Positions 1 to 9,476 are shown, counted from the first letter of the stretch. The stretch is 64,000 nucleotides of DNA from Xanthomonas nasturtii (GCF_001660815.1 NZ_LYMI01000078.1:1-64000); one strand, 5' to 3'. Numbers and translations: made by a program. Notes: generated by a model not told the origin, from the sequence alone.

Positions 1-187
1 ACGTACAACACTGCGCACCACACCTCATATAAATCCACACGGCGTGGCTTGGTGCGCTTGCGCGCTTGTTCCAGGATCGGCAGCACGTGTGCGAACTGCT
101 CCCGGCTCATGTCACTCGGATAGGTCTTTTGGCGCATCCGCATAGTCTGCACTGATCTGCGAAGATCGTGAACAGGTTCTAAGAGCC
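1..187 (-). mobile_element. 5' end of an insertion sequence, truncated by window edge
   Basis: The minus strand from 143 down to 1 reads as the N-terminus of a transposase (MRMRQKTYPSDMSREQFAHV..., then LEQARKRTKPRRVDLYEVW), which resembles IS4/IS5-type transposases common in Xanthomonas. The frame stays open to the window edge, so only about 47 residues are visible. Positions 161-187 (GATCGTGAACAGGTTC core, then AAGAGCC) could be the element's terminal inverted repeat, but the other end lies outside the window. Two starts are possible (143 and 137). Family assignment is from memory of related proteins. Confidence 0.6.
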
Positions 188-502
188 TACATGGACGTAC
201 TTGCGGCGTGTCCCGCGATGGTGGGCGGGCAAGGGCCCTGCAGCCAAGCCGCAGATCCCGCCGCTCCGCAACTGATCTATCCGCGCCGCAGATCTGTCGC
301 TCTTCGCCAGACAGGCCCGCGTCTTGCTAGACAAACCGGCTGAACAAACGCGCGCCCTGTCGACAAGGCCCGGTTAAAGAAGCACCCGATTCAACACGTA
401 GGTGCCCGCCTCGCTAGCGCAGAGAAAGTTGCGCCCGCAGATCACACTCAGCCCAGCTACGGCAGTCCTCCCTGCCCCCGCGTCGGAATCCCGGCGCCAT
501 TT
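188..502. other. intergenic spacer between IS end and fliE promoter
   Basis: About 315 bases with no convincing gene. Short open frames here lack a ribosome binding site and recognisable protein. The sigma54 promoter of fliE starts directly after it. Confidence 0.5.
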
Positions 503-518
503 CGGCACGCCGCTTGCA
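503..518 (+). promoter_or_regulatory. sigma54 promoter of fliE
   Basis: CGGCACGCCGCTTGCA has GG at 504-505 and GC at 516-517, exactly 10 bases apart, as RpoN needs. Predicted start of transcription is near 529, which places the fliE ATG (552) about 23 bases into the message. Confidence 0.85.
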
Positions 519-551
519 TTGGTGTGGATGCCTCCCTGGCTGACCGCACCC

Positions 552-923
552 ATGAGCGATTCCGTTACCTCCATCCTCTCGCAGATCCGCAGCTACCAGA
601 CGCAGATGGGCCAAGGCCCGATGGGCGCGGTGGGCGATGCGGCGCGCGGTAACCAGATCCAGGGGCTGGCCGGCACGCAGGGAACACCGGCCACCCAGGC
701 ACCGAGCTTCAGCGAAACCTTGCGCGGCGCCATCGGCGGCGTCAACGAGGCCCAACAGAAGTCAGGCGCGCTGTCCAAAGCATTCGAAATGGGCGACCCC
801 AGTGCCGATCTGGCGCGGGTCATGGTCGCCTCCCAGCAGTCCCAGGTGGCCTTCCGCGCCACCGTGGAAGTCCGCAACCGTCTCGTCCAGGCTTACCAGG
901 ACGTCATGAACATGCCGCTGTAA
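552..923 (+). CDS. fliE: flagellar hook-basal body complex protein FliE
   Basis: FliE joins the MS ring to the rod in the periplasm and is an early export substrate. The 123-residue protein starts MSDSVTSILSQI and has the conserved C-terminal part (ASQQSQVAFRATVEVRNRLVQAYQDVMNMPL region), typical in length and ending. The ATG at 552 is chosen because an upstream in-frame ATG at 402 lies before the sigma54 promoter and would not be transcribed. It is the first gene of the fliEFGHIJK unit, 13 bases ahead of fliF. Confidence 0.95.
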   Translation: MSDSVTSILSQIRSYQTQMGQGPMGAVGDAARGNQIQGLAGTQGTPATQAPSFSETLRGAIGGVNEAQQKSGALSKAFEMGDPSADLARVMVASQQSQVAFRATVEVRNRLVQAYQDVMNMPL

Positions 924-936
924 AGGTTGACGACAC

Positions 937-2661
937 ATGGCTCTCGCGATCAGCAAAGAAAACATGAACCAGAACGCCGAAAAGGCGGGGCAATGGTTCG
1001 ACCGTGTCCGCAGCCTGCAGATCACCCGCAAGCTGACCATGATGGCGATGATCGCCCTGGCGGTGGCGGCCGGTCTGGCGGTGTTCTTCTGGTCGCAGAA
1101 GCCGGGCTATCAGTCGCTGTACACCGGCCTGGATGACAAGGGCAATGCCGAGGCGGCCGACCTGCTGCGCACCGCGCAGATCCCGTTCAAGATCGACCAG
1201 GGCACCGGCGCGATCTCGGTGCCGCAGGACCGCCTGTACGACGCGCGCCTCAAGCTGGCCGGCTCCGGCCTGACCGGCAAGGAAACCGGCGGCGGTTTCG
1301 AGCTGATGGAAAAGGACCCGGGCTTCGGCGTCAGCCAGTTCGTGGAAAACGCCCGCTACCAGCACGCGCTGGAAACCGAACTCTCGCGCACCATCGGCAC
1401 CCTGCGCCCGGTGCGCGAGGCGCGTGTGCACCTGGCCATTCCCAAGCCCAGCGCCTTCACCCGCCAGCGCGATGTGGCCAGCGCCTCGGTGGTGCTGGAA
1501 CTGCGCGGCGGCCAGGGCCTGGAGCGCAACCAGGTCGATGCCATCGTCAATCTGGTCGCCTCCAGCATCCCGGACATGACCCCCGAACGCGTCACCGTGG
1601 TCGACCAGAGCGGCCGCATGCTCTCCATCGCCGACCCCAACAGCGACGCCGCCCAGCACGCTGCCCAGTTCGAACAGGTGCGCCGCCAGGAAAGCTCCTA
1701 CAACCAGCGCATCCGCGAGCTGCTCGAGCCGATGACCGGCCCGGGCCGGGTCAACCCGGAAGTCAGCGTAGACATGGACTTCTCGGTGGTGGAAGAAGCC
1801 CGCGAGCTCTACAACGGCGAGCCGGCCAAGCTGCGCAGCGAGCAGATCAACGACACCAGCACCAGCGCCACCGGCCCGCAGGGCCCGCCGGGTGCAACCA
1901 GCAACAGCCCCGGCCAGCCGCCGGCACCGGCCGTCGCCGGCGCGCCAGGCACCCCGGCTGCCGCCAACGGCCAGGCCGCCGCCCCGGCCGCGCCAACCGA
2001 AAGTTCCAAGAGCGCCACCCGTAACTACGAATTGGACCGGACCTTGCAACACACCCGTCAGCCGGCCGGCCGCATCAAGCGCGTCTCGGTGGCGGTGCTG
2101 CTGGACAACGTCCCGCGCCCCGGCGCCAAGGGCAAGATGGTCGAACAGCCGCTCACCGCTGCCGAGCTCACCCGTATCGAAGGCCTGGTCAAGCAGGCAG
2201 TGGGCTTCGACGCGGCACGTGGCGACACGGTGTCGGTGATGAATGCCCCGTTCGTGCGTGAAGCGGTGGCGGGCGAAGAAGGCCCCAAGTGGTGGGAAGA
2301 CCCGCGCGTGCAGAACGGTCTGCGCCTGCTGGTCGGCGCGGTGGTGGTGCTGGCGCTGCTGTTCGGTGTGGTGCGCCCCACCCTGCGTCAGCTCACTGGC
2401 GTGACCGCGGTCAAGGACAAGCAAGCCAAGGCTGGCAAGGATGGCACTCCACAGAGCGCCGACGTGCGGATGGTCGACGAAGACGATGAGTTGCTGCCGC
2501 ACATGGGTGAGGACACCGCCAGCATCGGGCAGGAGCGCAAGACCCCGATCGCCCTGCCGGATGCCTACGAAGAACGTATGCGGGTTGCACGCGAAGCAGT
2601 CAAGGCCGATTCAAAACGTGTCGCACAAGTCGTGAAGGGATGGGTTGCCAGTGAAGCCTGA
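937..2661 (+). CDS. fliF: flagellar MS-ring protein FliF
   Basis: FliF forms the MS ring in the inner membrane, the base for rod, C ring and export gate. The 574-residue product has the expected two membrane segments, at about residues 34-52 and 460-480, flanking a large periplasmic part with ring-building motifs. A Pro/Ala/Gly-rich insert (about residues 310-350) is a variable loop seen in this family. The cytoplasmic tail (about 480-574) should bind FliG. It overlaps fliG by 11 bases, which suggests translational coupling. Confidence 0.97.
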   Translation: MALAISKENMNQNAEKAGQWFDRVRSLQITRKLTMMAMIALAVAAGLAVFFWSQKPGYQSLYTGLDDKGNAEAADLLRTAQIPFKIDQGTGAISVPQDRLYDARLKLAGSGLTGKETGGGFELMEKDPGFGVSQFVENARYQHALETELSRTIGTLRPVREARVHLAIPKPSAFTRQRDVASASVVLELRGGQGLERNQVDAIVNLVASSIPDMTPERVTVVDQSGRMLSIADPNSDAAQHAAQFEQVRRQESSYNQRIRELLEPMTGPGRVNPEVSVDMDFSVVEEARELYNGEPAKLRSEQINDTSTSATGPQGPPGATSNSPGQPPAPAVAGAPGTPAAANGQAAAPAAPTESSKSATRNYELDRTLQHTRQPAGRIKRVSVAVLLDNVPRPGAKGKMVEQPLTAAELTRIEGLVKQAVGFDAARGDTVSVMNAPFVREAVAGEEGPKWWEDPRVQNGLRLLVGAVVVLALLFGVVRPTLRQLTGVTAVKDKQAKAGKDGTPQSADVRMVDEDDELLPHMGEDTASIGQERKTPIALPDAYEERMRVAREAVKADSKRVAQVVKGWVASEA

Positions 2662-3661
2662 AACACAACCAATGAGTGGCGTGCAGCGTGCTGCCGTGTT
2701 GTTGCTGTCGCTTGGGGAAAGCGACGCCGCCGAAGTGCTCAAGCACATGGACCCCAAGGAGGTGCAGAAGATCGGCATCGCCATGGCCACCATGACCGGC
2801 ATCTCGCGCGATCAGGTCGAAAAGGTGATGGACGACTTCAACGGCGAACTGGCGGGCAAGACCTCGCTGGGCGTGGGCGCCGACGACTACATCCGCAACG
2901 TGCTGATCCAGGCGCTGGGCGCCGACAAGGCCGGTGGCCTGATCGACCGCATCCTGCTCGGCCGCAACACCACCGGCCTGGACACCCTGAAGTGGATGGA
3001 CCCGCGCGCGGTCGCCGACCTGGTGCGCAACGAACACCCGCAGATCATCGCCATCGTGATGGCGCATCTGGACAGCGACCAGGCCGCCGAGGCGCTGAAG
3101 CTGCTGCCCGAGCGCACCCGCGCCGACGTGCTGCTGCGCATCGCCACCCTGGACGGCATCCCGCCCAACGCGCTGAGCGAGCTCAACGACATCATGGAGC
3201 GCCAGTTTGCCGGCAACCAGAATCTCAAATCGTCCAACGTGGGCGGCATCAAGGTGGCGGCCAACATCCTCAACTTCCTGGACACCGGCGCCGACCAGGG
3301 CGTGCTGGGCGAGATCGGCAAGATCGACGCCGACCTGGCCGGCAAGATCCAGGACCTGATGTTCGTGTTCGACAACCTGGTGGACCTGGACGACCGCGGC
3401 CTGCAGACGCTGCTGCGCGAAGTCTCCGGCGAGCGCCTGGGCCTGGCCCTGCGCGGCGCCGACGTCAAGGTGCGCGAAAAGATCACCCGCAACATGTCCC
3501 AGCGCGCGGCCGAAATCCTGCTCGAGGACATGGAAGCGCGCGGCCCGGTGCGCCTTGCCGACGTGGAAGCGGCGCAGAAGGAAATCCTCACCATCGTCCG
3601 CCGCCTGGCTGACGAAGGTGCCATCAGCCTGGGCGGCGCCGGTGCGGAGGCCATGGTATGA
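2651..3661 (+). CDS. fliG: flagellar motor switch protein FliG
   Basis: FliG is the C-ring protein that touches the stators and generates torque. The middle domain carries the EHPQ motif (VRNEHPQIIAIVMAHL), and the C-terminal domain has the charged helix region DDRGLQTLLREV that meets the stator. GTG at 2651 is taken as start, giving MKPETQPMSGVQRAAVLLLS. A TTG at 2645 is closer to the GAAGGGA box and would add two residues; ATG at 2672 is also possible. The stop overlaps the start of fliH as ATGA. Confidence 0.96.
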   Translation: MKPETQPMSGVQRAAVLLLSLGESDAAEVLKHMDPKEVQKIGIAMATMTGISRDQVEKVMDDFNGELAGKTSLGVGADDYIRNVLIQALGADKAGGLIDRILLGRNTTGLDTLKWMDPRAVADLVRNEHPQIIAIVMAHLDSDQAAEALKLLPERTRADVLLRIATLDGIPPNALSELNDIMERQFAGNQNLKSSNVGGIKVAANILNFLDTGADQGVLGEIGKIDADLAGKIQDLMFVFDNLVDLDDRGLQTLLREVSGERLGLALRGADVKVREKITRNMSQRAAEILLEDMEARGPVRLADVEAAQKEILTIVRRLADEGAISLGGAGAEAMV

Positions 3662-4278
3662 ACGATGTGGTCACCCGCTGGCTGGCTCCGGACCTGCACA
3701 TGGCGCCGGCATTGCCGGAATCCGAATTCGACGAACCGGCCGTCTATGAGCCGGTGCTGCGTCCGCCCACCCTGGAAGAGATCCAGGCCATCGAAGACGC
3801 CGCCCAGCAGGAAGGTTTCGCGCGCGGGCATGCCGAGGGCTTTGCCCAGGGCCAGTCGGAAGTGCGCCGCCTGACCGCGCAGATCGACGGCATCCTGGAC
3901 AACTTCACCCGCCCGCTGGCGCGGCTGGAAAACGAAGTGGTCGGCGCGCTCGGCGAGCTGGCCGTGCGCATTGCCGGCCAGCTGGTCGGGCGTGCCTACC
4001 AGGCCGACCCGCAGCTGCTGGCCGACCTGGTCGGCGAGGCGGTCGATGCGGTTGGCGGTGCCGGGCGCGAAGTCGAAGTACGCCTGCACCCGGACGACAT
4101 CACCGCGCTGCTGCCGCATCTGGCGCCCAGCAGCACCACCCGCGTGGCCCCGGACATGAGCCTGAGCCGCGGCGACCTGCGTGTGCACGCCGAAAGCGTG
4201 CGCATCGACGGCACCCTGGATGCGCGCCTGCGGGCCGCGCTGGAGACAGTCATGCGCAAATCCGGAGCGGGCCTGTGA
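3658..4278 (+). CDS. fliH: flagellar export ATPase regulator FliH
   Basis: FliH binds the FliI ATPase, keeps it inactive until docking, and links it to FliN at the export gate. The 206-residue protein has an acidic N-terminus, a Gly-spaced stretch typical of FliH/YscL (QQEGFARGHAEGFAQGQSE, about residues 43-62), and a C-terminal domain for FliI binding. It is coupled to fliG by ATGA overlap and overlaps fliI by four bases. Confidence 0.93.
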   Translation: MNDVVTRWLAPDLHMAPALPESEFDEPAVYEPVLRPPTLEEIQAIEDAAQQEGFARGHAEGFAQGQSEVRRLTAQIDGILDNFTRPLARLENEVVGALGELAVRIAGQLVGRAYQADPQLLADLVGEAVDAVGGAGREVEVRLHPDDITALLPHLAPSSTTRVAPDMSLSRGDLRVHAESVRIDGTLDARLRAALETVMRKSGAGL

Positions 4279-5651
4279 GCGCCCTGTTCGGCGCCACCCC
4301 GGCCGATTGGCTGGATGCACGCAACCTGCGCCTGGCCACCCGGCTGGGCACGCTGGGCCTGGAGCCCACTGCCGGCCGCACCTTGATCCGCGAAGGCATC
4401 CTGCGCCGCGCCGTCGGCCTGACCCTGGAAGCCACCGGCTGCGAAGCGCCGATGGGCGCCACCTGCAAGGTCGAAGTGGATGGCGGCTGGGTGGATGCCG
4501 AAGTGGTCGGCTTTGCCGGCGAACGCACCTATCTGATGCCCAGCGCCGAACTGCATGGCCTGCTGCCGAACGCGCGCGTGGTGCCCTCGCGGCGCCGCGG
4601 CGGCGTGGAAGTGGGCGAAGGCCTGCTGGGCCGCGTCATCGACAGCGACGGCACCCCGCTGGACGGCAAGGGCCCGATCCGCGCCGAAGGCAGCGTCGGC
4701 ATGGCCGGCGTGTCGATCAACCCGCTGGCGCGCGAACCCATTACCACCTCGCTGGATGTCGGCGTGCGCGCCATCAACGCCATGCTGCCGATCGGCCGCG
4801 GCCAGCGCGTGGGCCTGTTCGCCGGCTCCGGCGTCGGTAAATCGACGCTGCTGGGCATGATGACCCGCTTCACCTCGGCCGACGTGATCGTGGTCGGGCT
4901 GATCGGCGAACGTGGCCGCGAAGTCCGCGACTTCGTCGAGACCACCCTGGGCGAGGAAGGCCTGCGCCGCGCCGTGGTGGTGGCCGCCCCGGCCGACCGC
5001 CCGCCGTTGGCGCGTCTGCATGGCGCCTACCGCGCCACCGCCATTGCCGAATGGTTCCGCGACCAGGGTTTGAACGTGTTGCTGCTGATGGATTCGCTGA
5101 CCCGCTTTGCGCAGGCGCAGCGCGAGATCGGCCTGTCGGTGGGCGAGCCGCCGACCACCCGCGGCTACCCGCCGTCGGTGTTCGCCAAATTGCCGGCGCT
5201 GGTGGAACGTGCCGGCAACGGCGCCAAGGGCCGCGGTTCGATCACTGCGTTCTACACCGTGCTGACCGAAGGCGACGACCCGCAGGACCCGATCGCCGAT
5301 GCGGCCCGCGCCATCCTGGACGGCCACATCCTGCTTTCGCGTCGGGTTGCCGACAGCGGCCTGTACCCGGCCATCGACCTGGAATCCTCGGTCAGCCGTG
5401 TGGTGCAGGACATTGCCGACGAACCGTGGCGCCTGCGCATCCGCAAGCTCAAGCGGCTGCTCTCTGCCTACACCGCCAACCGCGACCTGATCGCCATTGG
5501 CGCGTACCAGCGCGGCAGCGACCCGGCCACCGACGAAGCGTTGGCGCGTTGGCCGGAGATCGTCGAATTCCTGGGCCAGGACGTGCACAAGGCATCGCTG
5601 CTGAGCGACAGCCTGTCCGCGTTGCAGGAACTGGTGGAGCCGGGGACCTAA
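4275..5651 (+). CDS. fliI: flagellum-specific ATP synthase FliI
   Basis: FliI is the hexameric ATPase that energises flagellar type III export in the cytoplasm. The 458-residue product has Walker A (GLFAGSGVGKSTLL, about residues 182-195), a Walker B region (VLLLMDSLTRFAQAQREI) and the F1-beta-like signature with GYPPSVF. The GTG start at 4275 lies inside the last codons of fliH, consistent with coupling. Confidence 0.97.
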   Translation: MSALFGATPADWLDARNLRLATRLGTLGLEPTAGRTLIREGILRRAVGLTLEATGCEAPMGATCKVEVDGGWVDAEVVGFAGERTYLMPSAELHGLLPNARVVPSRRRGGVEVGEGLLGRVIDSDGTPLDGKGPIRAEGSVGMAGVSINPLAREPITTSLDVGVRAINAMLPIGRGQRVGLFAGSGVGKSTLLGMMTRFTSADVIVVGLIGERGREVRDFVETTLGEEGLRRAVVVAAPADRPPLARLHGAYRATAIAEWFRDQGLNVLLLMDSLTRFAQAQREIGLSVGEPPTTRGYPPSVFAKLPALVERAGNGAKGRGSITAFYTVLTEGDDPQDPIADAARAILDGHILLSRRVADSGLYPAIDLESSVSRVVQDIADEPWRLRIRKLKRLLSAYTANRDLIAIGAYQRGSDPATDEALARWPEIVEFLGQDVHKASLLSDSLSALQELVEPGT

Positions 5652-5654
5652 TCC

Positions 5655-6110
5655 ATGATGCAGTCAAAACGAATCGATCCCCTGCTACGGCGGGCGCAGG
5701 AACAGGAAGACAAGGTCGCCCGCGATCTGGCCGAGCGCCAGCGCACTCTGGAGACCCACCAGTCGCGCCTGGAAGAACTGCGCCGCTATGCCGAGGAATA
5801 CGCCAACAGCCACATCGCCGGCACCAGCGCCGCTGCGCTGAGCAACCGCCGTGCTTTTCTGGACCGGCTCGACAGCGCCGTGCTGCAACAGGCACAGACC
5901 GTGCAGAGCAATATCACCAAGGTCGAATCCGAACGCACCCGCCTGCTGCTGGCCAGCCGCGAAAAGCAGGTGCTGGAGCAACTGGCCGCCAGCTACCGCG
6001 CGCAGGAAAACAAGGTCATCGAACGCCGCGACCAGCGCGAGATGGACGATCTGGGCGCACGCCGCTCGCGCCTTGCGCGTGCCGAAGATACTCACGGAGA
6101 TTCCGCATGA
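5655..6110 (+). CDS. fliJ: flagellar export chaperone FliJ
   Basis: FliJ is a small coiled-coil protein of the ATPase complex, resembling the F1 gamma stalk, that promotes FliI ring activity and contacts FlhA. The 151-residue product is almost entirely charged heptad-like helix (RRAQEQEDKVARDLAERQ and later stretches), as expected. Two adjacent ATG codons (5655, 5658) could serve. The stop overlaps the fliK start as ATGA. Confidence 0.92.
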   Translation: MMQSKRIDPLLRRAQEQEDKVARDLAERQRTLETHQSRLEELRRYAEEYANSHIAGTSAAALSNRRAFLDRLDSAVLQQAQTVQSNITKVESERTRLLLASREKQVLEQLAASYRAQENKVIERRDQREMDDLGARRSRLARAEDTHGDSA

Positions 6111-7399
6111 ACCCCCTTTCCGCATTTGCCGCCGGCCTGGGCGCGCTTGCCGGCACCGGCAAGACATCCAGCTACAGCGACCCCTCGTCCGAACCGGATG
6201 CGGGCCAGGACCAGTTCGCGCGCATGCTCAATCCGGCCAACACGCCCAACCAGGCCCCGCCGCAGGCGCCCGAGCGCGTGCCGGCCAAGCAGGCCGCGCC
6301 CAAGCCCAACCAGTCCGACAACAATCGCAGCGACGACGACACCCACGACGATGCGGCCGGCGATGCCACCGCACGCCCGCGTGCGCAGGACGGCGAGGCC
6401 AAGCCGGCCAGGTCCGGCGCCGCCAAGGATCCGGCAGCCACCGACAGCAGCACTGCTGCTGGGACCGGCAAGCCCGGCAAGACCACCAAGGCCGCCACTG
6501 CCGGCGAAGACGCACCGGCAGACGCGGCGACCGCCACCGACGCCGGCTGGCCTCCACCGGGCCTGGGCGGCTTCGGCATGGGCCTGCTGGCGCAGGCGTT
6601 GCCGGGCGGCGATGTACTGGCTGCCGCAGCAGCGGCACTGACCGCCAGCATGGCCGGCGCCGCCGGTGCGACGGCTTCTGCCACCGCATTGCCCACCGAT
6701 GCAACCGCAGCCACCGCCACCGCGAACGCCGCCACCGCCCTGCCCGCGCTGGGTGCACTGGTGCCGGCAGCCGCCGCAGGCGCCAAGCCCACCTCGTCCA
6801 CCGCAGTGAGCGGCGATGCGCAGACCGCCGCGTTGATGAGCATGGCCGCCAAGGCGCTGGAACCGGCAGCCGACGACAGCGCTGCGCCCGCAGCGCCGGA
6901 CGCCCCGGCGTTCGTGCTGCCGACCACCACCGCGCCGGCGCTCAGCCGCCTGCAGGACGCAGCACCGATCTTCAGCGCCTCGCCCACCCCCACCCCGGAC
7001 CTGGGCAGCGACAACTTCGACGACGCCATCGGCGCACGCATGAGCTGGCTGGCCGACCAGAAGATCGGCCACGCCCACATCAAGGTCACCCCCAACGAGA
7101 TGGGGCCGGTGGAAGTGCGTTTGCATCTGGACGGCGACAAGGTCAACGCCAGCTTCACCGCCGCCAATGCCGACACCCGCCAGGCGCTGGAACAGAGCCT
7201 GCCGCGGCTGCGCGAAATGCTTGGCCAGAACGGCTTCCAGCTCGGCCAGGCCGACGTTGGCCAGCAACAGCAGAACCCGTCCGGCAATCGCAATGGCGCC
7301 AATGGCAGTGGCAACGGCCTCAGCCTGGACGACGCCCCGCCCGTCGGAATTCCGTCGGTGGTGTTACGCCAGCGTGGATTGCTGGACGCCTACGCCTGA
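6107..7399 (+). CDS. fliK: flagellar hook-length control protein FliK
   Basis: FliK is exported during hook growth, measures hook length, and triggers the FlhB substrate switch. The 430-residue protein starts MNPLSAFAAGL; its N-terminal and middle parts are low-complexity Ala/Pro/Thr-rich, as usual for the ruler part. The conserved C-terminal hook-control domain lies at about residues 305-395 (HIKVTPNEMGPVEVRLHLDGD, then TRQALEQSLPRLREMLGQNG). ATG at 6107 follows a GGAG box. The same open frame extends far upstream without meaning because of high GC. It is last in the fliE unit. Confidence 0.93.
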   Translation: MNPLSAFAAGLGALAGTGKTSSYSDPSSEPDAGQDQFARMLNPANTPNQAPPQAPERVPAKQAAPKPNQSDNNRSDDDTHDDAAGDATARPRAQDGEAKPARSGAAKDPAATDSSTAAGTGKPGKTTKAATAGEDAPADAATATDAGWPPPGLGGFGMGLLAQALPGGDVLAAAAAALTASMAGAAGATASATALPTDATAATATANAATALPALGALVPAAAAGAKPTSSTAVSGDAQTAALMSMAAKALEPAADDSAAPAAPDAPAFVLPTTTAPALSRLQDAAPIFSASPTPTPDLGSDNFDDAIGARMSWLADQKIGHAHIKVTPNEMGPVEVRLHLDGDKVNASFTAANADTRQALEQSLPRLREMLGQNGFQLGQADVGQQQQNPSGNRNGANGSGNGLSLDDAPPVGIPSVVLRQRGLLDAYA

Positions 7400-7541
7400 G
7401 GCAATGCGCCGGGCACACCCCGGCGCGGCGGCAAATCGCGCCGCGGCTTGCGACCGCTGACGCCCGTTCACCCTTGCAGCACAAGGCTTGCGGGGGTGTT
7501 CCGGTTTGCGTGGCGCAGGCGCCAGGAAACCGACGCGTGTT

Positions 7542-7557
7542 TGGCATGCCAATTGCA
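7542..7557 (+). promoter_or_regulatory. sigma54 promoter of fliL
   Basis: TGGCATGCCAATTGCA has GG at 7543-7544 and GC at 7555-7556 with 10 bases between. Predicted transcription start is near 7568, which rules out start codons upstream of that and supports GTG 7590 for fliL. Confidence 0.85.
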
Positions 7558-7589
7558 TCGACAGGGTGAGCATTCCCCTGGAGCAGACT

Positions 7590-8117
7590 GTGGCAGCCGC
7601 CGAAAAACCCAAGAAGACCGAAGACAAAGACGAGAAAGGCGAAAAGAAGAAGGGTGGCAAGAAGTCCATCCTGCTGATCGCCATCGGTGTGGTGGTACTT
7701 GCGGCTGCTGGCGGCGGCGCGTGGTTCTTTTTCGGCCACAAGGGCGATGAGAAAGACGGCAAGCACGCCGCGCCCAAGGTGGCCGAAGTGCCCAAGCCGG
7801 CGCAGTACTTCCCGATGGACCCGGCAATCGTGGTCAACCTGGCCGATCCCGGCGATGGCCCGCAGTACCTGCAGGTCGAAGTGCAGCTGGTCACCCGCGA
7901 CCCGGAAGAACTCAAGCTCATCACCGAGAACGCCCCGGCCATCCGTGCGCATCTGTTGATGCTGCTGTCGCAGACCAAGGCCACCGACGTGGCCGACCTG
8001 GCCGGCAAGCAGAAGCTGCAGAAAGCCGCCCTGGCCGAAGCACAGAAGGTCATGACCAGCGAGACCGGCAAGAAGTGCGTGGAAGACCTGCTGTTCACCA
8101 GTTTCGTTACCCAGTAA
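7590..8117 (+). CDS. fliL: flagellar basal body-associated protein FliL
   Basis: FliL is an inner-membrane protein that surrounds the stator and supports torque. The 175-residue product has a Lys/Glu-rich cytoplasmic start, one membrane segment (SILLIAIGVVVLAAAGGGAWFFFG, about residues 26-49) and a periplasmic FliL domain with FPMDPAIVVNLAD and YLQVEVQL. Start GTG 7590 has GGAG six bases upstream and lies just after the predicted transcription start; an in-frame GTG at 7566 would sit at or before it. First gene of fliLMNOP. Confidence 0.93.
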   Translation: MAAAEKPKKTEDKDEKGEKKKGGKKSILLIAIGVVVLAAAGGGAWFFFGHKGDEKDGKHAAPKVAEVPKPAQYFPMDPAIVVNLADPGDGPQYLQVEVQLVTRDPEELKLITENAPAIRAHLLMLLSQTKATDVADLAGKQKLQKAALAEAQKVMTSETGKKCVEDLLFTSFVTQ

Positions 8118-8127
8118 GGCCTGCCCG

Positions 8128-9141
8128 ATGAGCGTCAGTGATCTGCTTTCCCAGGACGAAATCGATGCCCTGCTGCATGGCGTGGATTCGGGTGCGGTCA
8201 ATACCGAGCCGGAGCCATTGCCGGGCGAGGCCCGCCAGTACGACCTGTCCAGCCAGGACCGCATCATCCGTGGGCGCATGCCGACCCTGGAGATGGTCAA
8301 CGAGCGCTTTGCGCGGCTGTGGCGCATCGGCCTGTTCAACCTGATCCGGCGCTCGGCCGACCTGTCGGTGCGCGGCATCGACCTGGTCAAGTTCAACGAG
8401 TACATGCATTCGCTGTATGTGCCGACCAACCTCAACCTGATCCGCTTCAAACCGCTGCGCGGCACCGGCCTGATCGTGTTCGAACCCACCCTGGTGTTCA
8501 CCGTGGTGGACAACTTCTTCGGTGGCGACGGCCGTTACCACACCCGCATCGAAGGGCGCGAATTCACCGCCACCGAAATGCGTGTGGTGCAGCTGATGCT
8601 CAAGCAGACCTTCGCCGACCTGAAGGAAGCCTGGGCGCCGGTGATGGACGTGGACTTTGAGTACATCAACTCGGAGATCAACCCGCACTTCGCCAATATC
8701 GTCACCCCGCGCGAGTACGTGGTGGTGTGCCGCTTCCATGTGGAGCTGGAAGGCGGCGGCGGCGAGATCCACATCACCCTGCCGTATTCGATGCTGGAGC
8801 CGATCCGCGAATTGCTCGATGCCGGTATCCAGAGCGACCGCAACGACCGCGACGACTCCTGGAACGTGATGCTGCGCGAGCAGCTGGACACCGCCGAGGT
8901 GACGCTGTCGAGCGTGTTGGCCAGCAAGCGCATGAGCCTGCGCCAGCTCACCGGCTTGAAGGTTGGCGACATCCTGCCGATCGACCTGCCCGCCCAGGTG
9001 CCGCTGTGCGTGGAAGAAATCCCGTTGTTCACCGGCGAATTCGGCGTTTCCAATGGCAACAACGCCGTCAAGATCACCGCCGTACGCCCGCCCGGCGTGC
9101 AAGCCCCGCGTGCCGTTCCATCCCAGGACCCCAGCAAATGA
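8128..9141 (+). CDS. fliM: flagellar motor switch protein FliM
   Basis: FliM is the C-ring protein that binds phosphorylated CheY and sets rotation direction. The N-terminal CheY-binding motif LSQDEIDALLHG is at residues 6-17. The middle CheC-like domain and the C-terminal SpoA domain (residues about 250-320) follow. Length 337 is normal for FliM. The stop overlaps the fliN start (ATGATGA). Confidence 0.97.
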   Translation: MSVSDLLSQDEIDALLHGVDSGAVNTEPEPLPGEARQYDLSSQDRIIRGRMPTLEMVNERFARLWRIGLFNLIRRSADLSVRGIDLVKFNEYMHSLYVPTNLNLIRFKPLRGTGLIVFEPTLVFTVVDNFFGGDGRYHTRIEGREFTATEMRVVQLMLKQTFADLKEAWAPVMDVDFEYINSEINPHFANIVTPREYVVVCRFHVELEGGGGEIHITLPYSMLEPIRELLDAGIQSDRNDRDDSWNVMLREQLDTAEVTLSSVLASKRMSLRQLTGLKVGDILPIDLPAQVPLCVEEIPLFTGEFGVSNGNNAVKITAVRPPGVQAPRAVPSQDPSK

Positions 9142-9476
9142 TGAACTCCGACATCCTCGACGCCGCGCCCGCTACCTTCGACAGCCTGCAGCCCGAGCGC
9201 GATCTCAACGCCAGCGACCTCAATCTGGACGTCATCCTGGACGTGCCGGTGACCCTGTCGCTGGAAGTGGGCCGCGCGCGCATCCCGATCCGCAACCTGC
9301 TGCAGCTCAACCAGGGCTCGGTGGTGGAACTGGAACGCGGCGCCGGCGAACCGCTGGACGTGTACGTCAACGGCACCCTGATCGCGCATGGCGAAGTCGT
9401 GGTCATCAATGACCGCTTCGGCATCCGCCTGACCGATGTGGTCAGCCCCAGCGAACGGATCCGGAGGCTGCGGTGA
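9138..9476 (+). CDS. fliN: flagellar motor switch protein FliN
   Basis: FliN forms the bottom of the C ring and docks FliH/FliI. The 112-residue product has the SpoA domain (LDVILDVPVTLSLEVGRARI to RFGIRLTDVVSPSERI) and the usual short N-terminal extension. The start is ATGATG at 9138/9141, overlapping the fliM stop; its own end overlaps fliO by four bases. Confidence 0.96.
   Translation: MMNSDILDAAPATFDSLQPERDLNASDLNLDVILDVPVTLSLEVGRARIPIRNLLQLNQGSVVELERGAGEPLDVYVNGTLIAHGEVVVINDRFGIRLTDVVSPSERIRRLR

Noticed and set aside
402-551. N-terminal extension of fliE from ATG 402
   Set aside because: Lies upstream of the sigma54 promoter at 503-518 and is not part of the FliE family.
904-2502. 532-codon open frame on the minus strand
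   Set aside because: Shadow of fliF; His/Gln/Ala/Gly-rich noise typical of reversed high-GC genes.
5051-6106. Very long N-terminal extension of fliK
   Set aside because: Overlaps fliI and fliJ completely; real start ATG 6107 has a ribosome site and overlaps the fliJ stop.
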